A stretch of DNA of 64,000 bases from Hippophae tibetana (GCA_037013495.1 JAZDXN010000029.1:198501-262500), one strand, 5' to 3'; shown: positions 13,301 through 24,560, numbered from the stretch's first letter. The notes: generated from the letters alone by a model not told the origin. Numbers and translations: made by a program.

Positions 13301-14655
13301 AAAACTAGATTTAGGGATCCAAGAAGCATTCCCTGATGAGTAGTTGTTTGCATGTGAGATCATGCTTCCTTGGTATGTTGATATTATTAACTAGCTAGCT
13401 TGTAGGGTATTGCCACTAGATCTTACTTACTACCAATGTAAGAAGTTTTTTCATGATGTGAAATATTATCTTTGGGATGAGCCTTTTCTTTTCAAAAGAT
13501 GCCATGATCTAATCATCCAAAGATGTGTGCCTAAAGAGGAGATGCAAGCCATTCTCCATCATTTCCAATCCTCATCATATAGAGGACATTTTGGAGTAAC
13601 ATAAGGAAAATCGAAGGTACATGAAAGTGGTTTATTTTGGCTTTCTATTTTACATGATAGTTATACTTTAGTGAAAACTTGTGATCGTTGATAACGTATG
13701 GGAAATATTTCAAGGCATCAGGAGCTACCATCAAAAAATATCTTAGAGGTTGAGTTATATGATGTTTGGGGAATTGATTGTATGGATCCTTTTCCTCCTT
13801 CTTTTGGCTTTTTTAAAATATTGTTAGCAGTTCATTATGTGTCAAAGTAGGTGGAGGCAATTATTACAACAAGAAATGATGCAAAGATAGTGCCCAAATT
13901 TCTACATAAAAACATATTCATAAGATTTGGCACTCCACGAGCTATTATTAGTTATGAAGAGACCCACTTTTGCAACAAGTTATTAGATAACCGTCTCTCT
14001 AAATATGGTGTGAAGGACAAGAGAGCACCTGCCTACCATCCTGAAACTAATGGCTAAGCTAAAATCTCAAATTAAGAAAAACAAGAATATCCTTGAGAAA
14101 ATGGTCAACACTAATAGAAAGGATTGGGAAAAGAAGCTTGATTATGCTTTGTGGGCATATAGTACAGCTTTTAAAACACCTATCATGATCTCTCCTTATA
14201 TGTTAGTATTTGGAAAAGCATGTCATCTCACTATTGAGTTAGAGCATACAGCTTATTGGTCTGTAAAGAAATTTAATTTTTATTTGAAGGAAGCAGGCAA
14301 AAAGTGACTCCTGTAATTGAATGAGATGGATGATTTCCGAAATGATGCTTATGAAAATGCAAAAATATACATAGAATAGACAGAGAAGTGGTGCAAAAAA
14401 TAGATTCTTAGGCATGAGTTTACTCTAGGACAGCAGGTTTTGCTCTTCAATCCACGACTAAAACTCTTCCTTGGTAAGTTAAGATCAAGATGGATAGGTC
14501 TTTATACAATTGACAAAGTTTCCACTTTTGGATCAATAGACTTGAAGGACAAGGTAGGGAATATATTCAAAGTTAACGGCCAAAGATCAAAGCACTATTA
14601 TGGAGAATTAGTGGAAAAGAATTGCGGATTTATTCCTCTTCAAAATCCTAATTGA
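10397..14655 (+). pseudogene. Athila-type gag-pol, heavily broken, gag core deleted
   Basis: Athila-type text in many frames. ATG at 10397 starts MAEGEHNVKPCTLKDYVRP, the usual short gag N-terminus, but the gag core is absent and the next piece (10525-10956) is already the gag C-terminal spacer (EAFMNNLELQIGQLA, then TLRSGREI). Protease remnant at 11063-11515 has DLSAN where the active site DLGAS should be. RT pieces lie at 11814-12600 (LDGYLGYNQI, TTFTCP), RNase H at about 12950-13300, the integrase zinc finger at 13410-13700, the integrase core at 13740-14060 and the C-terminus at 14440-14655. Frameshifts and stops are spread evenly, so this copy has long been inactive. Confidence 0.85.
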
Positions 14656-14916
14656 TGAAGATTGAAACATTTGGCTACAAATTATAAAACAAGCACTTAT
14701 GGGAGACATTACATAAAAATTTATTTTATTTTATTTATTTTTTTAATTATTTATTTGAATAATTTGGATTTTTATGTTGATTTATTTTGTAGGAATAAAG
14801 AGCTAAAAATTACAAACTAATGTGGATCCACTATAAAATCAGGAAAGTTTCTTTCATTTCTTCAATCTATCTCACTTTTGAGTTACAATGAGGAAATGTT
14901 TTGGTTTAAGTTTGAG
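14656..14916 (+). other. 3' noncoding region of the old Athila-like element, left half
   Basis: No gene. A decayed version of the post-pol motif of the young element is visible: CATTTGGCTACAAAT (14668-14682) and TATGGGAGACATTACATA (about 14699-14716), in the place of the two hairpins at 24573-24621. Near 14882 TTACAATGAGGAAATG corresponds to the perfect hairpin at 24884-24903. The region continues at 28484. Confidence 0.55.
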
Positions 14917-15219
14917 GGTGTTGATGAGTGCTCAAAAAGCACTAAAATAACCATGATTTTATGTACATTAATTGATTAAAAATATATATATTTATATGTT
15001 TTATCATATATTTATATAAATTTGTCTTTTTTCGGAATCACGGGTATTTTTATTGTTTTTCAGGAATTTTGGCTTAAAAACGCAATTTAAAGACTCAAAG
15101 AGGAATACTTGAAGCAATACATCACAAATATATCAATAAATAAGTGGAAAAAGGTCAACAAACATGGAAAAATTGGACAAAATGGGTCGAAAAGGTCAAA
15201 AATGTCAAAAAGACGGAAA

Positions 15220-15372
15220 TCGCGCGCCGCAGCCCAGCCGCGCGCGCCCGCGCGCGTTGACATGCCCATCCGCACGTGCCCCAGCGCGCGGGCACTGTTC
15301 ACGCGCACCGAGCTGGGCGCAGCGCCCAGCAGCCGCCCATCCGCGCGCCCAACGCGTTTTCGCCCCATTTTT
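15220..15372 (+). repeat. CpG-dense GC-rich block in the U3 of the 5' LTR
   Basis: About 150 bp crowded with GCGCGC and CGCGCG runs in DNA that is otherwise about 30% GC. The counterpart at 26763-26930 has the same start (CGCGCGCCGCAGCCCAGC) and end but differs by several indels, so the block is a hot spot for length change. It lies about 120 bp upstream of the TATA box. Confidence 0.85.
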
Positions 15373-15488
15373 CACATGCAGCAGCCCCCTGTGACGTCAT
15401 TGATGACATCAGCAATTCCAATACGTGTTTTTACATTTTTTAATATTTTTTTAACATTTTTTTACTCATTTTTTCTCTCCATCCTCAC

Positions 15489-15498
15489 CTATAAATAC
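15489..15498 (+). promoter_or_regulatory. TATA box of the young Athila 5' LTR
   Basis: CTATAAATAC followed by CCCCCTTCCC and a pyrimidine-rich stretch, a typical plant retroelement promoter. The same sequence is at 27062-27071 in the 3' LTR. Transcription would be expected to start about 30 bp downstream. Confidence 0.7.
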
Positions 15499-16905
15499 CC
15501 CCCTTCCCTTCACTTCAAATGACACCTTCAAAACTCACTTCTCTCTTCTTTCTTTCTCTCATTTCTTAGTTTTTAGTTTCTCTTAGTTTCTTTCTTAGTT
15601 TCTAAGCTTTTCTTAGTTTTTCTCTTAGTTTTTAGTTCAATTCTCTTAGGTTTAGAGTTCTTCTCTTTTTGAGAGGAACTTGTAATCTTTTTGTAATAAT
15701 TTAGATTTTTGATTCAATATATGGAAGTGCAAATTCCGCTCGGAGGTTTTCCAGCTACGGGAATAGCGTCAAAGTTCTGTAAGGATTTTATTGACTTTAC
15801 AGTTATTTTTATGTTTTATTCTTACATGTTATATTCAACTTGTCTGTGGTTAAATTTAACTATGCTGGCTGTTTAGTAAATATGATGTAATAATGACGTT
15901 GTTATGCTTGCGAAATATTAAATAGGTAAAAATCTCTAAAATGAATTGATTTTGTTTTTATTCAAGATTTTATATTAAGAATGTTAGAGAGAAATATATC
16001 ATTTTTCATTACAAACTTAAACATGAAAATTAGATTTTAAGGTTTAGTTATCCGGTCTAATTTAGAGTAATGCTCTTTTATTTGTTGGTACAATCGCCCG
16101 GTAGTTAGAGTGAAACTCTATTTCAAAAGTTTTTATAAGAATTATTATGTGAAAATGTATTGACAACATGTTTTCAATAGTGGTTTTAAAACTTGAAAGT
16201 TAGTACTCGGATAATTAAATTCTTAAGTTTAATTTGGACACCTTGAATAAAGTTTAAACTGTCTAACCCCACCAAAGGTGTCATTTAAATGGTTCATTTT
16301 CAATCTCTTAGAAAAAGGAATTAATTTAATTAAGCATATTAGTTATCAACCCCACCCATAGGTGTTAATTGATTTGTTTAGTTAACAAAGAATATCTAAC
16401 CCCACCAAAGGTGGTATTTATATAAAAAAAAAAGAATCAATAAAATATCAATTTATATCTTTAATAACCTAGATAATATGAGCAAGCATAATTAATTTAG
16501 TTATTATATCCATAAATACTCCGCTAATATAAATGATAACATTTGCATGAATATTTATTGAATCTGTATATATGTTTATTTTTAGATAATTATTTATTGA
16601 ATTTGTATCTATGTTTATTTTTATGTTATTAGATTATATTTAATTAATATGTATATATGTTTATTTTATGTTATTAGATTAGGAACACAAAAACCAAACT
16701 ATCGTGACATGTTTAGGATTTAATTTCGTTTTTAAAAGTTTGAATAATAAATTAAAAACCACACACATTCCTTCCTTAGATCGACCTTGGGAGTATACTT
16801 ATCATTTTCTTCGAAATGATTCGTGCACTTGCGAGAGTTTTATAAATAATAAAACCAAAGTATTGGCAAGAATCGGCGATGCCGGTTTTTCGCTCATCAA
16901 GTTTT

Positions 16906-16923
16906 TGGCGCCGTTGCCGGGGA
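16906..16923 (+). other. Primer binding site complementary to tRNA-Asp(GUC)
   Basis: TGGCGCCGTTGCCGGGGA is an 18-base perfect complement of the 3' end (…CCCCGGCAACGGCGCCA) of plant tRNA-Asp. It lies 6 bp after the LTR end. This primer is characteristic of Athila/Tat-type gypsy elements. Confidence 0.92.
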
Positions 16924-17423
16924 AGGAATAGCGTTTTTAAATTATTTATCAAAATTTTAAAAACATTTTTGTGCTGTAAATAATTGTGATATTTTAACAA
17001 TAATCAAATTTCAAAATTCATAAGAAATAATAAAAAAAAATTTAAAAAAAAATAAAAAATAAAAAAAAATAAAAAAAATAATTTTTTTTAATTGTAAAAT
17101 AATTTAGAAATTTGAAATTTGAAGTAAAAATATTTTTACCGTTCATGAATAGTAAAAAAAATATAAAAAAAAATTTCAAAAATTTTTAAGTTAATAAGAA
17201 ATAATATAGCGTGAATAGTAAAATAAAATTACCGTTCATAAAAAAAATTTCAAAAACTTAAATTTCAAAAATTTTAAGTTAATAAGACATAATATAGCGT
17301 GAATAGTAAAATAAAATTACCGTTCATGAATAGTAAAAAAAATAAAAATAAAAAAAAACATTACTTAAATTTATACCTAATTAACTAAATAACATGAAAA
17401 GTAAAAATCTAAGGGAGTTCTGT

Positions 17424-17470
17424 CTAGGAGACTAGTTCTTGGAAGCCTTTGTGCCACTAGTCTTTCCTGG
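17424..17470 (+). ncRNA. Leader stem-loop A
   Basis: CTAGGA (17424-17429) pairs with TCCTGG (17465-17470, one G-U pair), and GACTAGT (17430-17436) pairs perfectly with ACTAGTC (17456-17462). A 2-base TT bulge lies on the 3' side and the loop is 19 bases with GGAAGCC. A second copy follows 61 bases later with a different but still perfectly paired upper stem. Position between primer site and gag fits a packaging or dimerisation signal; that role is inferred. Confidence 0.7.
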
Positions 17471-17484
17471 GAACGTTGCTCTGG

Positions 17485-17533
17485 CTAGGAGAATGGTATT
17501 TAAGGAGCCGTTTGCACCACCATTCTTTCCTGG
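17485..17533 (+). ncRNA. Leader stem-loop B
   Basis: CTAGGA (17485-17490) pairs with TCCTGG (17528-17533), GAATGGT (17491-17497) with ACCATTC (17519-17525), with the same TT bulge and a 21-base loop with GGAGCC. Compared with stem-loop A the upper stem has two compensated base-pair changes (C-G to A-T and A-T to G-C). Confidence 0.7.
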
Positions 17534-17707
17534 GAGCACTCTTGGTTAATACTAATTATGTTACCAAAAAAAATAATAATAAAAAAAAAATTCTTTTTTT
17601 AGGGTTTAACTAGTTTTGTTTAGTGCTTTGTATTAAATAACATGTAAATTTTCTCTAAATTTTTTATTTTGTTGACAGGAGTTTTAAATTTACGTTTACA
17701 ATAGTCT

Positions 17708-19044
17708 ATGCGTGGTAGGAGATCCTTAGGAAACCCCCTTACACCATATGTAAATAATTTTCATAAATTTAAACAAGTGTCAACAAAACTGGATTCTACC
17801 CATCAACCTGTTTTTGAGCCAAACATAGAACCAAGTCTTAATCCTTTACTAGAACCAAAAGAAATGGAGGAAAACCAACATATTAGGGAAACCACGATGA
17901 AGGAGTTTGCAAGACCAGTAATAGGCACGGCAACTGCCGCTATCCAGTTGGGGGAGGCTGCTCGGAATTATGACCTTAAAAACATTCATTTTTCTATGCT
18001 TCCTTCCTTTTATGGGTTACCTAATGAAGATTCTCTTTCCTTTATGAGAGATTTCTATGCTACGGTCCAAACATTCCCCCTCGGTATTCTAAACGAGGAT
18101 CAACTTAGGATGAGATGTTTTCCCTACACATTAAAGGATAAGGCCAAAGCTTGGTTGATGTCACTTCCCCCAGGTTCTCTGATGACATGGGGTAACATTT
18201 ACAATAAATTCATGGGAAAATTCTATTCCCATCAAAAAAATCAGAGTTGAGAGGAAAGATTGCTACTTTCGCTCAGATGGAAGGAGAACCATTTCATGAA
18301 GCTTGGGATAGGTTCAAAATGTTTCTCACTCAATGTCCCCATCATAGCTTTCCCCTGCAGTTGCAGAACCAATTCTTTTACGATGGACTTACACAACAAT
18401 GTCAGTTCATTGTCGACAACGCTGCAGGAGGAGCAATAGGAGAAAAGACTGCCTCAGAGACGTATAACCTCTTTGAGATGTTGGGTGCTAATTCCCAACA
18501 GAAAAGCTCCCGAGTGAGAAAAGCTGGAGTTCATGAAATCGACTCCAGTAATGAAGTTCAACAACAACTTGTTCAACTAACTAAGCAAGTTGCTCTTCTC
18601 GCTACACAAACCAACACAAATAATGAACAATATGGTTTGTATAGCAACATGGGACATGGTACTGAAGCCTGTCCATATCAAGGAGAAACAACTGGACCTG
18701 AATAGGTCAATGTGTTGGGAGCATATCAACAGAGACCAAGGTTTGATCCCAATTCAAATACCTATAATCCTGGGTGGAGAAGTCATCCAAATTTCTCCTG
18801 GAGGCAAAACAACCCTCCTTTCACTCAAAGCTCAAACCAGGCAGGCCAGAAATTCCACCCACCTATTCCAAGAAGCATTCCCAATAAACCAACCCTGGAG
18901 GACAACTTGAATTCTTTTATTCAAGTTTGTAGGGATAACCAATCTAAAACCAATCAACGGTTGGACTCTGTGGAAGCTTCTATCAAAAAGGTGGAAGTTC
19001 AAGTTGAACAGTTAGTTGAACATTTGCAAAAAGGCAAAGACTAA
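17708..19044 (+). pseudogene. First, stand-alone Gag of the young Athila (frameshift and one stop)
   Basis: Retrotransposon gag, read in three pieces. Codons from ATG 17708 give a matrix/capsid-like core (LPSFYGLPNEDSLSFMRDFY, RMRCFPYTLKDKAKAW) that ends in a frameshift at about 18233-18246, next to a run of seven A. The frame resumes to 18705, where TAG stands in place of what is probably a glutamine codon, and goes on to a natural-looking end at 19044. Over the 113 residues I aligned it is about two thirds identical to the gag at the start of the downstream gag-pol. It ends after the coiled-coil-like C-terminus (FIQVCRDNQSKTNQRLDSVE) with no protease. The zinc knuckle is altered: Y-x2-Y-x4-H-x4-C at 18631-18672, where the second gag has C-x2-C-x4-H-x4-C. 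It would supply extra Gag if intact; that is inference. Confidence 0.85.
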
Positions 19045-19110
19045 TTTGAAACTTAAATGAATTCAATGAAGAGGAGACATTGAGTTTTTCATTCTGCAAT
19101 CTCCAAGCAA

Positions 19111-19160
19111 CGTCTTACTAGAAGACGATAAATTTTAGTCCTGTGTGGGAGGTCACCCAT
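19111..19160 (+). ncRNA. Paired hairpins after the first gag
   Basis: CGTCTT-ACTAG-AAGACG (19111-19127) and GTGGG-AGGTCA-CCCAT (19145-19160, closing pair G-U). The same two hairpins in the same order and spacing follow pol at 24573-24621. They lie 66 bases after the gag stop. Confidence 0.6.
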
Positions 19161-19388
19161 TATTGTATTTTCCTTTGTTTTAGTTTGCGTGTAATAAAAA
19201 TTCAAATGAAATAAATTTGTTTGTTTCAAAAATTGTGTCCATTCGTTTAAATTTAAAAAAAAAATATTTTAGGTTCCTTGCACCTTTTTGCTTTAAGCCT
19301 TTACGTTTTATCAAGTTATAAAAATATCTACTAAGAGCAAAATGTTGATACACAATAGGAGGAGGATCATTTTCAACTACAAACAACC
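19161..19388 (+). other. Spacer between the two gag genes
   Basis: About 230 bp without a reading frame on the coding strand. It holds AATAAAAATTC at about 19192 and a run of A at 19256-19263. An AGGAGGAGG tract lies about 30 bases before the gag-pol ATG. Confidence 0.5.
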
Positions 19389-22300
19389 ATGGGAGATGCT
19401 GAAGATAGGCGGAAAAAGATGAAAGAATATACAATGCCAATCATTGCCAATGTAACTTCCGGTATCCAATTACAAGAGGCTGCAAGGAATTATGAATTGA
19501 AAAAGATTCATTATTCTTTGTTGCCTTCCTTTTACGGTATCCCTAATGAAGACCCTTTAAATTTCATTCGAGAATTCTATGCTATTGTCCAAACCTTTCC
19601 ACTACATGCAATTAATGAAGATCAACTTAGGATGAGGTGTTTTCCTTACACTCTCAAAGATAAAGCTTGGTCATGGTTCATTACTCTACAGTCAGGTTCT
19701 CTTAAAACTTGGGAGGCAGTCTATGAAATTTCTATGGGTAGGTTCTATTCCCATCAAAAGACTGTTGATCTAAGAACAAAGATAGCAACATTTTCTCAAA
19801 TGTATGAAGAGCCCTTTCATGAAGCTTGGGAACGATTCAAACTCCTTTTCATTCAATGTCAAAATCATAGCTTTCCATTACAGCTACAAAACCAATTCTT
19901 TTATGATGGATTGACACTACAGAGTCAATACATGGTTGATAATGCTGCTGGAGGTGCTGTAGGAGAAAAGACCGCAGAGGAAACCTATAATCTTTATGAG
20001 CTGTTGGGTTCTAATTCCCAACAAAGAGGTGGTAGAAGGAAAGCAAAGGTCAATGAAGTTAGCTCTGATAATGAGATAACCTTGCAACTTGCTGAATTGA
20101 CTAAACAAGTGCAACTCCTCACTACCCATCAAATTTCAAATCAAGAGGTATGTGAAGTGTGTTGTTCAATTGGGCATGGTACTCATAATTGTTCAAATAC
20201 TTGTGATTCTAGTGTCGATGCCATAGAGGAAGTCCAATATTTTCAAAGGTATCATCCAAACACCTATAATCACCCAGCCTACACTCAATATCCAACACTA
20301 AGGTCGGATAACAACCACCCTTACCCACCAAGCCAATCTTTTAAACCAACCTTAGAAGATAGCTTGAATGCTTTTATTCAAGTTAGTCGTGACAACCAAT
20401 TGATGACTAATCAAAGGTTGAACACCATGGAGGCTTCGGTTAAAAGAATTGAATCTAAAGTTGGGCAGCTGGCTGAACAAATGCAAAAGAAAGAACCAGG
20501 AAAGTTGCCCAGTCAACCAGAACAAGCAAAGGATGTTAGAACCCTTCGAAGTGGTAAGGTAGTCAATACCAGTTTACCTGAAATCTCTAACAATCTACCT
20601 TGTAGTTCAGGTAACAAAGAAGGTGATATTCTAATCTCGCAAAAAGGAGAAACAAGTGTTAAACTTAACAAGCCTTCTGAAAAACTCATTGGGGGGTCAT
20701 CTGACACCCCCAAAATTCAAAAGACAACAGAACCACACCAGATGCAAGTACCTTTTCCCCACCGGTTAAAAGAATCCAAACAAGATAAGAAATTCAATGA
20801 TCTTTTTAATATGCTCTCTAAAGTAAATATCAATTTACCATTATTAGAAGTGATCATGAATGTGCCCTCATATGCCAATTTTTTCAAAGAGTTGAACACT
20901 AAGAAAAGGAGGTATGAACTGAATGAACGAGTAGTAGTATCAGAAATTTCTAGCGCTGTACTTCAGCACAAACTACCCCCTAAGTTGAAAGACCCTGGAA
21001 GTTTTATTATAAACATAACTATGGGGGATAGGAAGGTTGCTAAAGCAATGCTTGATTTAGGTGCTAGTATAAATTTGATGCCCTACTCTATATTCTTACA
21101 ACTCAATCTAGGGGATTTAAAACCCACAACTATGTCCCTTCAACTTGCAGATAGATCTCTTAAATATCCAGAGGGAATAGTTGAGGATGTTTTAGTACAG
21201 GTAGATAAACTGATAATACCTGTTGACTTTGTGGTTCTGGATATGCAAGAAAATCCAGCATTGGACAGAGAGCACACAATATTGCTTGGTAGACCATTTA
21301 TGGCAACTACTAAAACTATTATTGATGTCCAAGATGGAAATTTGACAATGACAGTCTTAGGAGAGACTGTTCATTTTAAAGTTTTTGATTCTTCAACTTT
21401 CCCTTCTATTTCTGCCATCGATGAAATATTCGATGTTGATCCTTTGGATAATCTTGTCCAAAACACCTTTTTCCGAACCAGAATAAAAGACAAGCTTGAA
21501 ACCGTTCTTACACTTGAAAAGGTTGAAGAAGATTTAGATGAAGAAATTAAGGGGTACCTTGAACAACTAGACAATAATGAAGTGATGACAAAATCTAGTA
21601 CACTTTTAAATCTACCCAGTTCTTCATCTATTAAAGAGGCCAATCCACCTGAACTTGAACTCAAAGACTTACCTGAGCACTTAAAATATGTGTTTTTGGG
21701 AGAGGGAGAAACTTATCCAGTGATAATTTCTTCAACCTTGACCAAACCACAAGAAAAGGAACTCATCAAAGTGCTTAAACAGTTTAAGAAATCTATAGGT
21801 TGGAGTATAGGGGATATAAGAGGCATTAGTCCAACAATGTGTATGCACAAGATCAACTTGGAGGATGGTGCTAAACCTGTACGAGAGGCCCAAAGAAGAC
21901 TAAACCCAAACATGCAAGAGGTAGTTAAAAAGGAAATTCTTAAATTATTAGAAGAAGGGATTATCTATCCTATTGCAGATAGTAAGTGGGTTAGTCCAGT
22001 GCATGTGGTACCAAAGAAATCTGGGATAACAGTTGTTAAGAATGACAAAAGTGAATTAGTACCCACTAGAATAATCACTGGATGGAGAATGTGTATAGAT
22101 TTTAGGAAACTAAATTTATATACGAAAAAGGATCACTTTCCTCTTCCATTCATTGATCAAATGTTGGAAAGATTAGCTGGGCACGAATTTTACTATTTTT
22201 TGGATGGACTGTCTGGATATTATCAAGTACCCATAGCACCAGAAGATCAGGAAAAGACCACATTTACATGTCCTTTTGGGACATTTGCTTTTCGCAGAAT

Positions 22301-24560
22301 GCCATTTGGGTTATGCAATGCCCCTGCCACGTTCCAGAGATGCATGATATCCATTTTCTCGGACATGGTGGAAAAATTCATTGAGATTTTCATGGACGAT
22401 TTCTCTGTCTTTGGGAACTCATTTGATGATTGCTTACATAAATTGACTTTGGTTTTAGAAAGATGCATTGAATGAAATCTAACCCTTAGTTGGGAGAAAA
22501 GTCATTTTATGGTTCAACAAGGGATAGTTTTAGGACATATAATTTCAAACAAGGGTATTGAAGTTGATAAGGCAAAAGTTGAATTGATATCCAAACTACC
22601 TCCCCCTACATCTGTGAAGGGGATAAGAAGCTTCTTGGGACATGCAGGATTTTACAGACGATTTATTAAAGACTTCTCTAAAATAAGTCGTCCCTTATGT
22701 AACTTGCTATCCAAAGATGCTGATTTTGATTTCAACAATGACTGCCTTACTTCCTTTAATACCTTGAAAGATAAACTCACATCTACCCCTGTTATTATGG
22801 CACCAAATTGGTCTTTACCTTTTGAAATAATGTGTGACGCTTCTGATTATGCAATAGGAGCAGTCCTGGGACAAAGAGTGGATAAGCGTTTACATGTCAT
22901 CTACTATGCTAGCAAAACAATCAATGATGCCCAGATGAATTACACCACCACTGAAAAGGAATTCTTGGCTATAGTATTCTCTTTAGAAAAATTTCGGTCT
23001 TATTTAGTAGGATCTAAAGTGATTGTGCATTCTGATCATGCTGCTTTAAGATACCTATTAAGTAAACCAAATGCCAAGCCAAGATTAATCAGGTGGGTCT
23101 TACTCTTACAAGAATTTGACCTAGAAATCAAGGATAAGAAAGGCAGTGAAAACTTAGTAGCTGACCATTTGTCTAGGTTGATTTCTGACTTCAATTCTCT
23201 TAAAGATGAGAGTAATGACGATATAGTTGAAACCTTTCCTGATGAACAGTTATTTTTCATAGGTCCGAACCCATGGTATGCTGATATTGTAAACTATCTT
23301 GCCACTGATGTTTTGCGACCTAACACTTCATATCAGGACAAGAAAAGGTTTTTTAAAACTATTAAGGACTATTTCTGGGATGACCCTTATTTATACAAAA
23401 TTGGTCAAGATCAAGTCATCCGGAGATGTGTACCTGAAGAAGAACATAAGAGCATTCTGACTTTTTGTCATGAACTTCATTGTGGGGGTCATTTTGGAGG
23501 TGAAAAGACAGCCCGTAAGATATTACAGTCTGGATTCTTTTGGCCCACTCTTTTTAAAGATGCTCATATGTTTTGTGCACAATGTGATAGATGTCAAAGA
23601 ACAGGAAACATAAGCAAAAGAGATGACATGCCTTTGACATCTAATTTAGTTGTTGAACTCTTTGATGTATGGGGGATTGACTTTATGGGTCCTTTTCCCC
23701 CATCTAATGGTTTTCAATACATTTTGGTTGCTGTGGATTATGTGTCCAAGTGGGTAGAAGCTATCCCCACCAAAACCAATGATGCTAATGTTGTTGTGAA
23801 ATTCTTGAAAGAATTCATATTCAGTAGGTTCGGAACGCCTAGAGCTATAATAAGTGATGGAGGTAGCCATTTTTGTAACAAACTCTTTGATGGAGTACTA
23901 AACAAGTACAACATCACACATAAGGTAGCTACTCCATATCATCCTCAAACTTCCGGTTTAGTGGAAGTAAGTAATAGGCAAATTAAGGGAATATTGGAAC
24001 GCACAGTGCGTCCTTCAAGGAAGGATTGGGCATTTAAGTTAAATGATGCCTTATGGGCATACCGCACCGCTTACAAAACACCTATTGGGATGAGCCCTTA
24101 CCGGTTAATCTTTGGGAAAGTGTGCCACCTTCCAGTTGAACTTGAACACAAGGCTTACTGGGCAATTAAAGAGCTAAACATGGATTTAGATAAAGCAGGT
24201 GAAAAACGATTACTCCAGCTTCATGAGTTGGAAGAAATTAGGAATGAAGCTTATGAGAATGCCAAATTATACAAAGAGCGTACTAAGCGCTATCATGACA
24301 AGAGGCTAGTTCCTAAGACTTTTCACCCTGGAATGAAAGTTCTTTTATTTAACTCTCGTTTGAGATTGTTTCAAGGAAAGCTGAGATCAAGATGGGATGG
24401 ACCATTCACAATAGTTCAGGTATTTGAACATGAAGTGGTAGAACTATTGGACTCCAAGACACAAAAAACGTTCAAAGTTAATGGCCATCGTGTCAAGCCT
24501 TATTTAGAAGAACCAAACAACATTGCTGAAATAGATTGCATTTGGCTGAGTAATCCTTAG
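19389..24560 (+). pseudogene. Athila gag-pol polyprotein, intact except for one in-frame TGA
   Basis: One frame of 1,723 codons, interrupted only by TGA at 22473-22475 (codon 1029). Domains in order: gag core (residues about 20-220), zinc knuckle C-x2-C-x4-H-x4-C (about 254-267), aspartic protease with DLGAS at 556-560, reverse transcriptase from about 820 with FMDD near 1001-1004, RNase H (MCDASDY near 1149, later [11 protein letters not shown]), integrase with an HHCC finger (about 1360-1400) and a D,D35E core (D about 1429, D about 1489, E about 1525), and a C-terminal basic domain ([12 protein letters not shown], then [11 protein letters not shown]). The stop falls in RT about 25 residues after the FMDD box. 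No chromodomain is present, as expected for Athila. The ATG at 19389 gives a shorter N-terminus than the first gag. Readthrough of the TGA is possible but nothing in the context argues for it. Confidence 0.93.

Larger units (their letters stand above)
14922..16899 (+). repeat. 5' LTR of the young Athila
   Basis: 1,978 bp with 7-bp inverted ends TGATGAG/CTCATCA. It contains a CpG-dense block (15220-15372), a TATA box (15489-15498), a downstream pyrimidine-rich tract with repeated TTAGTTT (15535-15650) and several short palindromes in the transcribed part (16106-16120, 16270-16280, 16353-16364, 16402-16414). Confidence 0.95.
16924..17707 (+). other. Leader of the young Athila
   Basis: AT-rich untranslated leader. 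It holds A-rich runs (17030-17090), a direct duplication of about 88 bp around AGCGTGAATAGTAAAATAAA (about 17188-17350), the two stem-loops at 17424-17470 and 17485-17533, and a TTTTGTTGACAG acceptor-like sequence ending at 17680, 28 bases before the first gag ATG. Confidence 0.7.

Noticed and set aside
15109..15522. Open frames on both strands through the CpG block of the LTR (and again at 26630-26967)
   Set aside because: Absence of stops is explained by high GC; the translations are low-complexity Arg/Ala/Pro and the frames are not conserved between the two LTR copies.
19180..24000. Several minus-strand ORFs of 60-97 codons opposite gag-pol
   Set aside because: They are antisense shadows of the gag-pol frame without recognisable domains.
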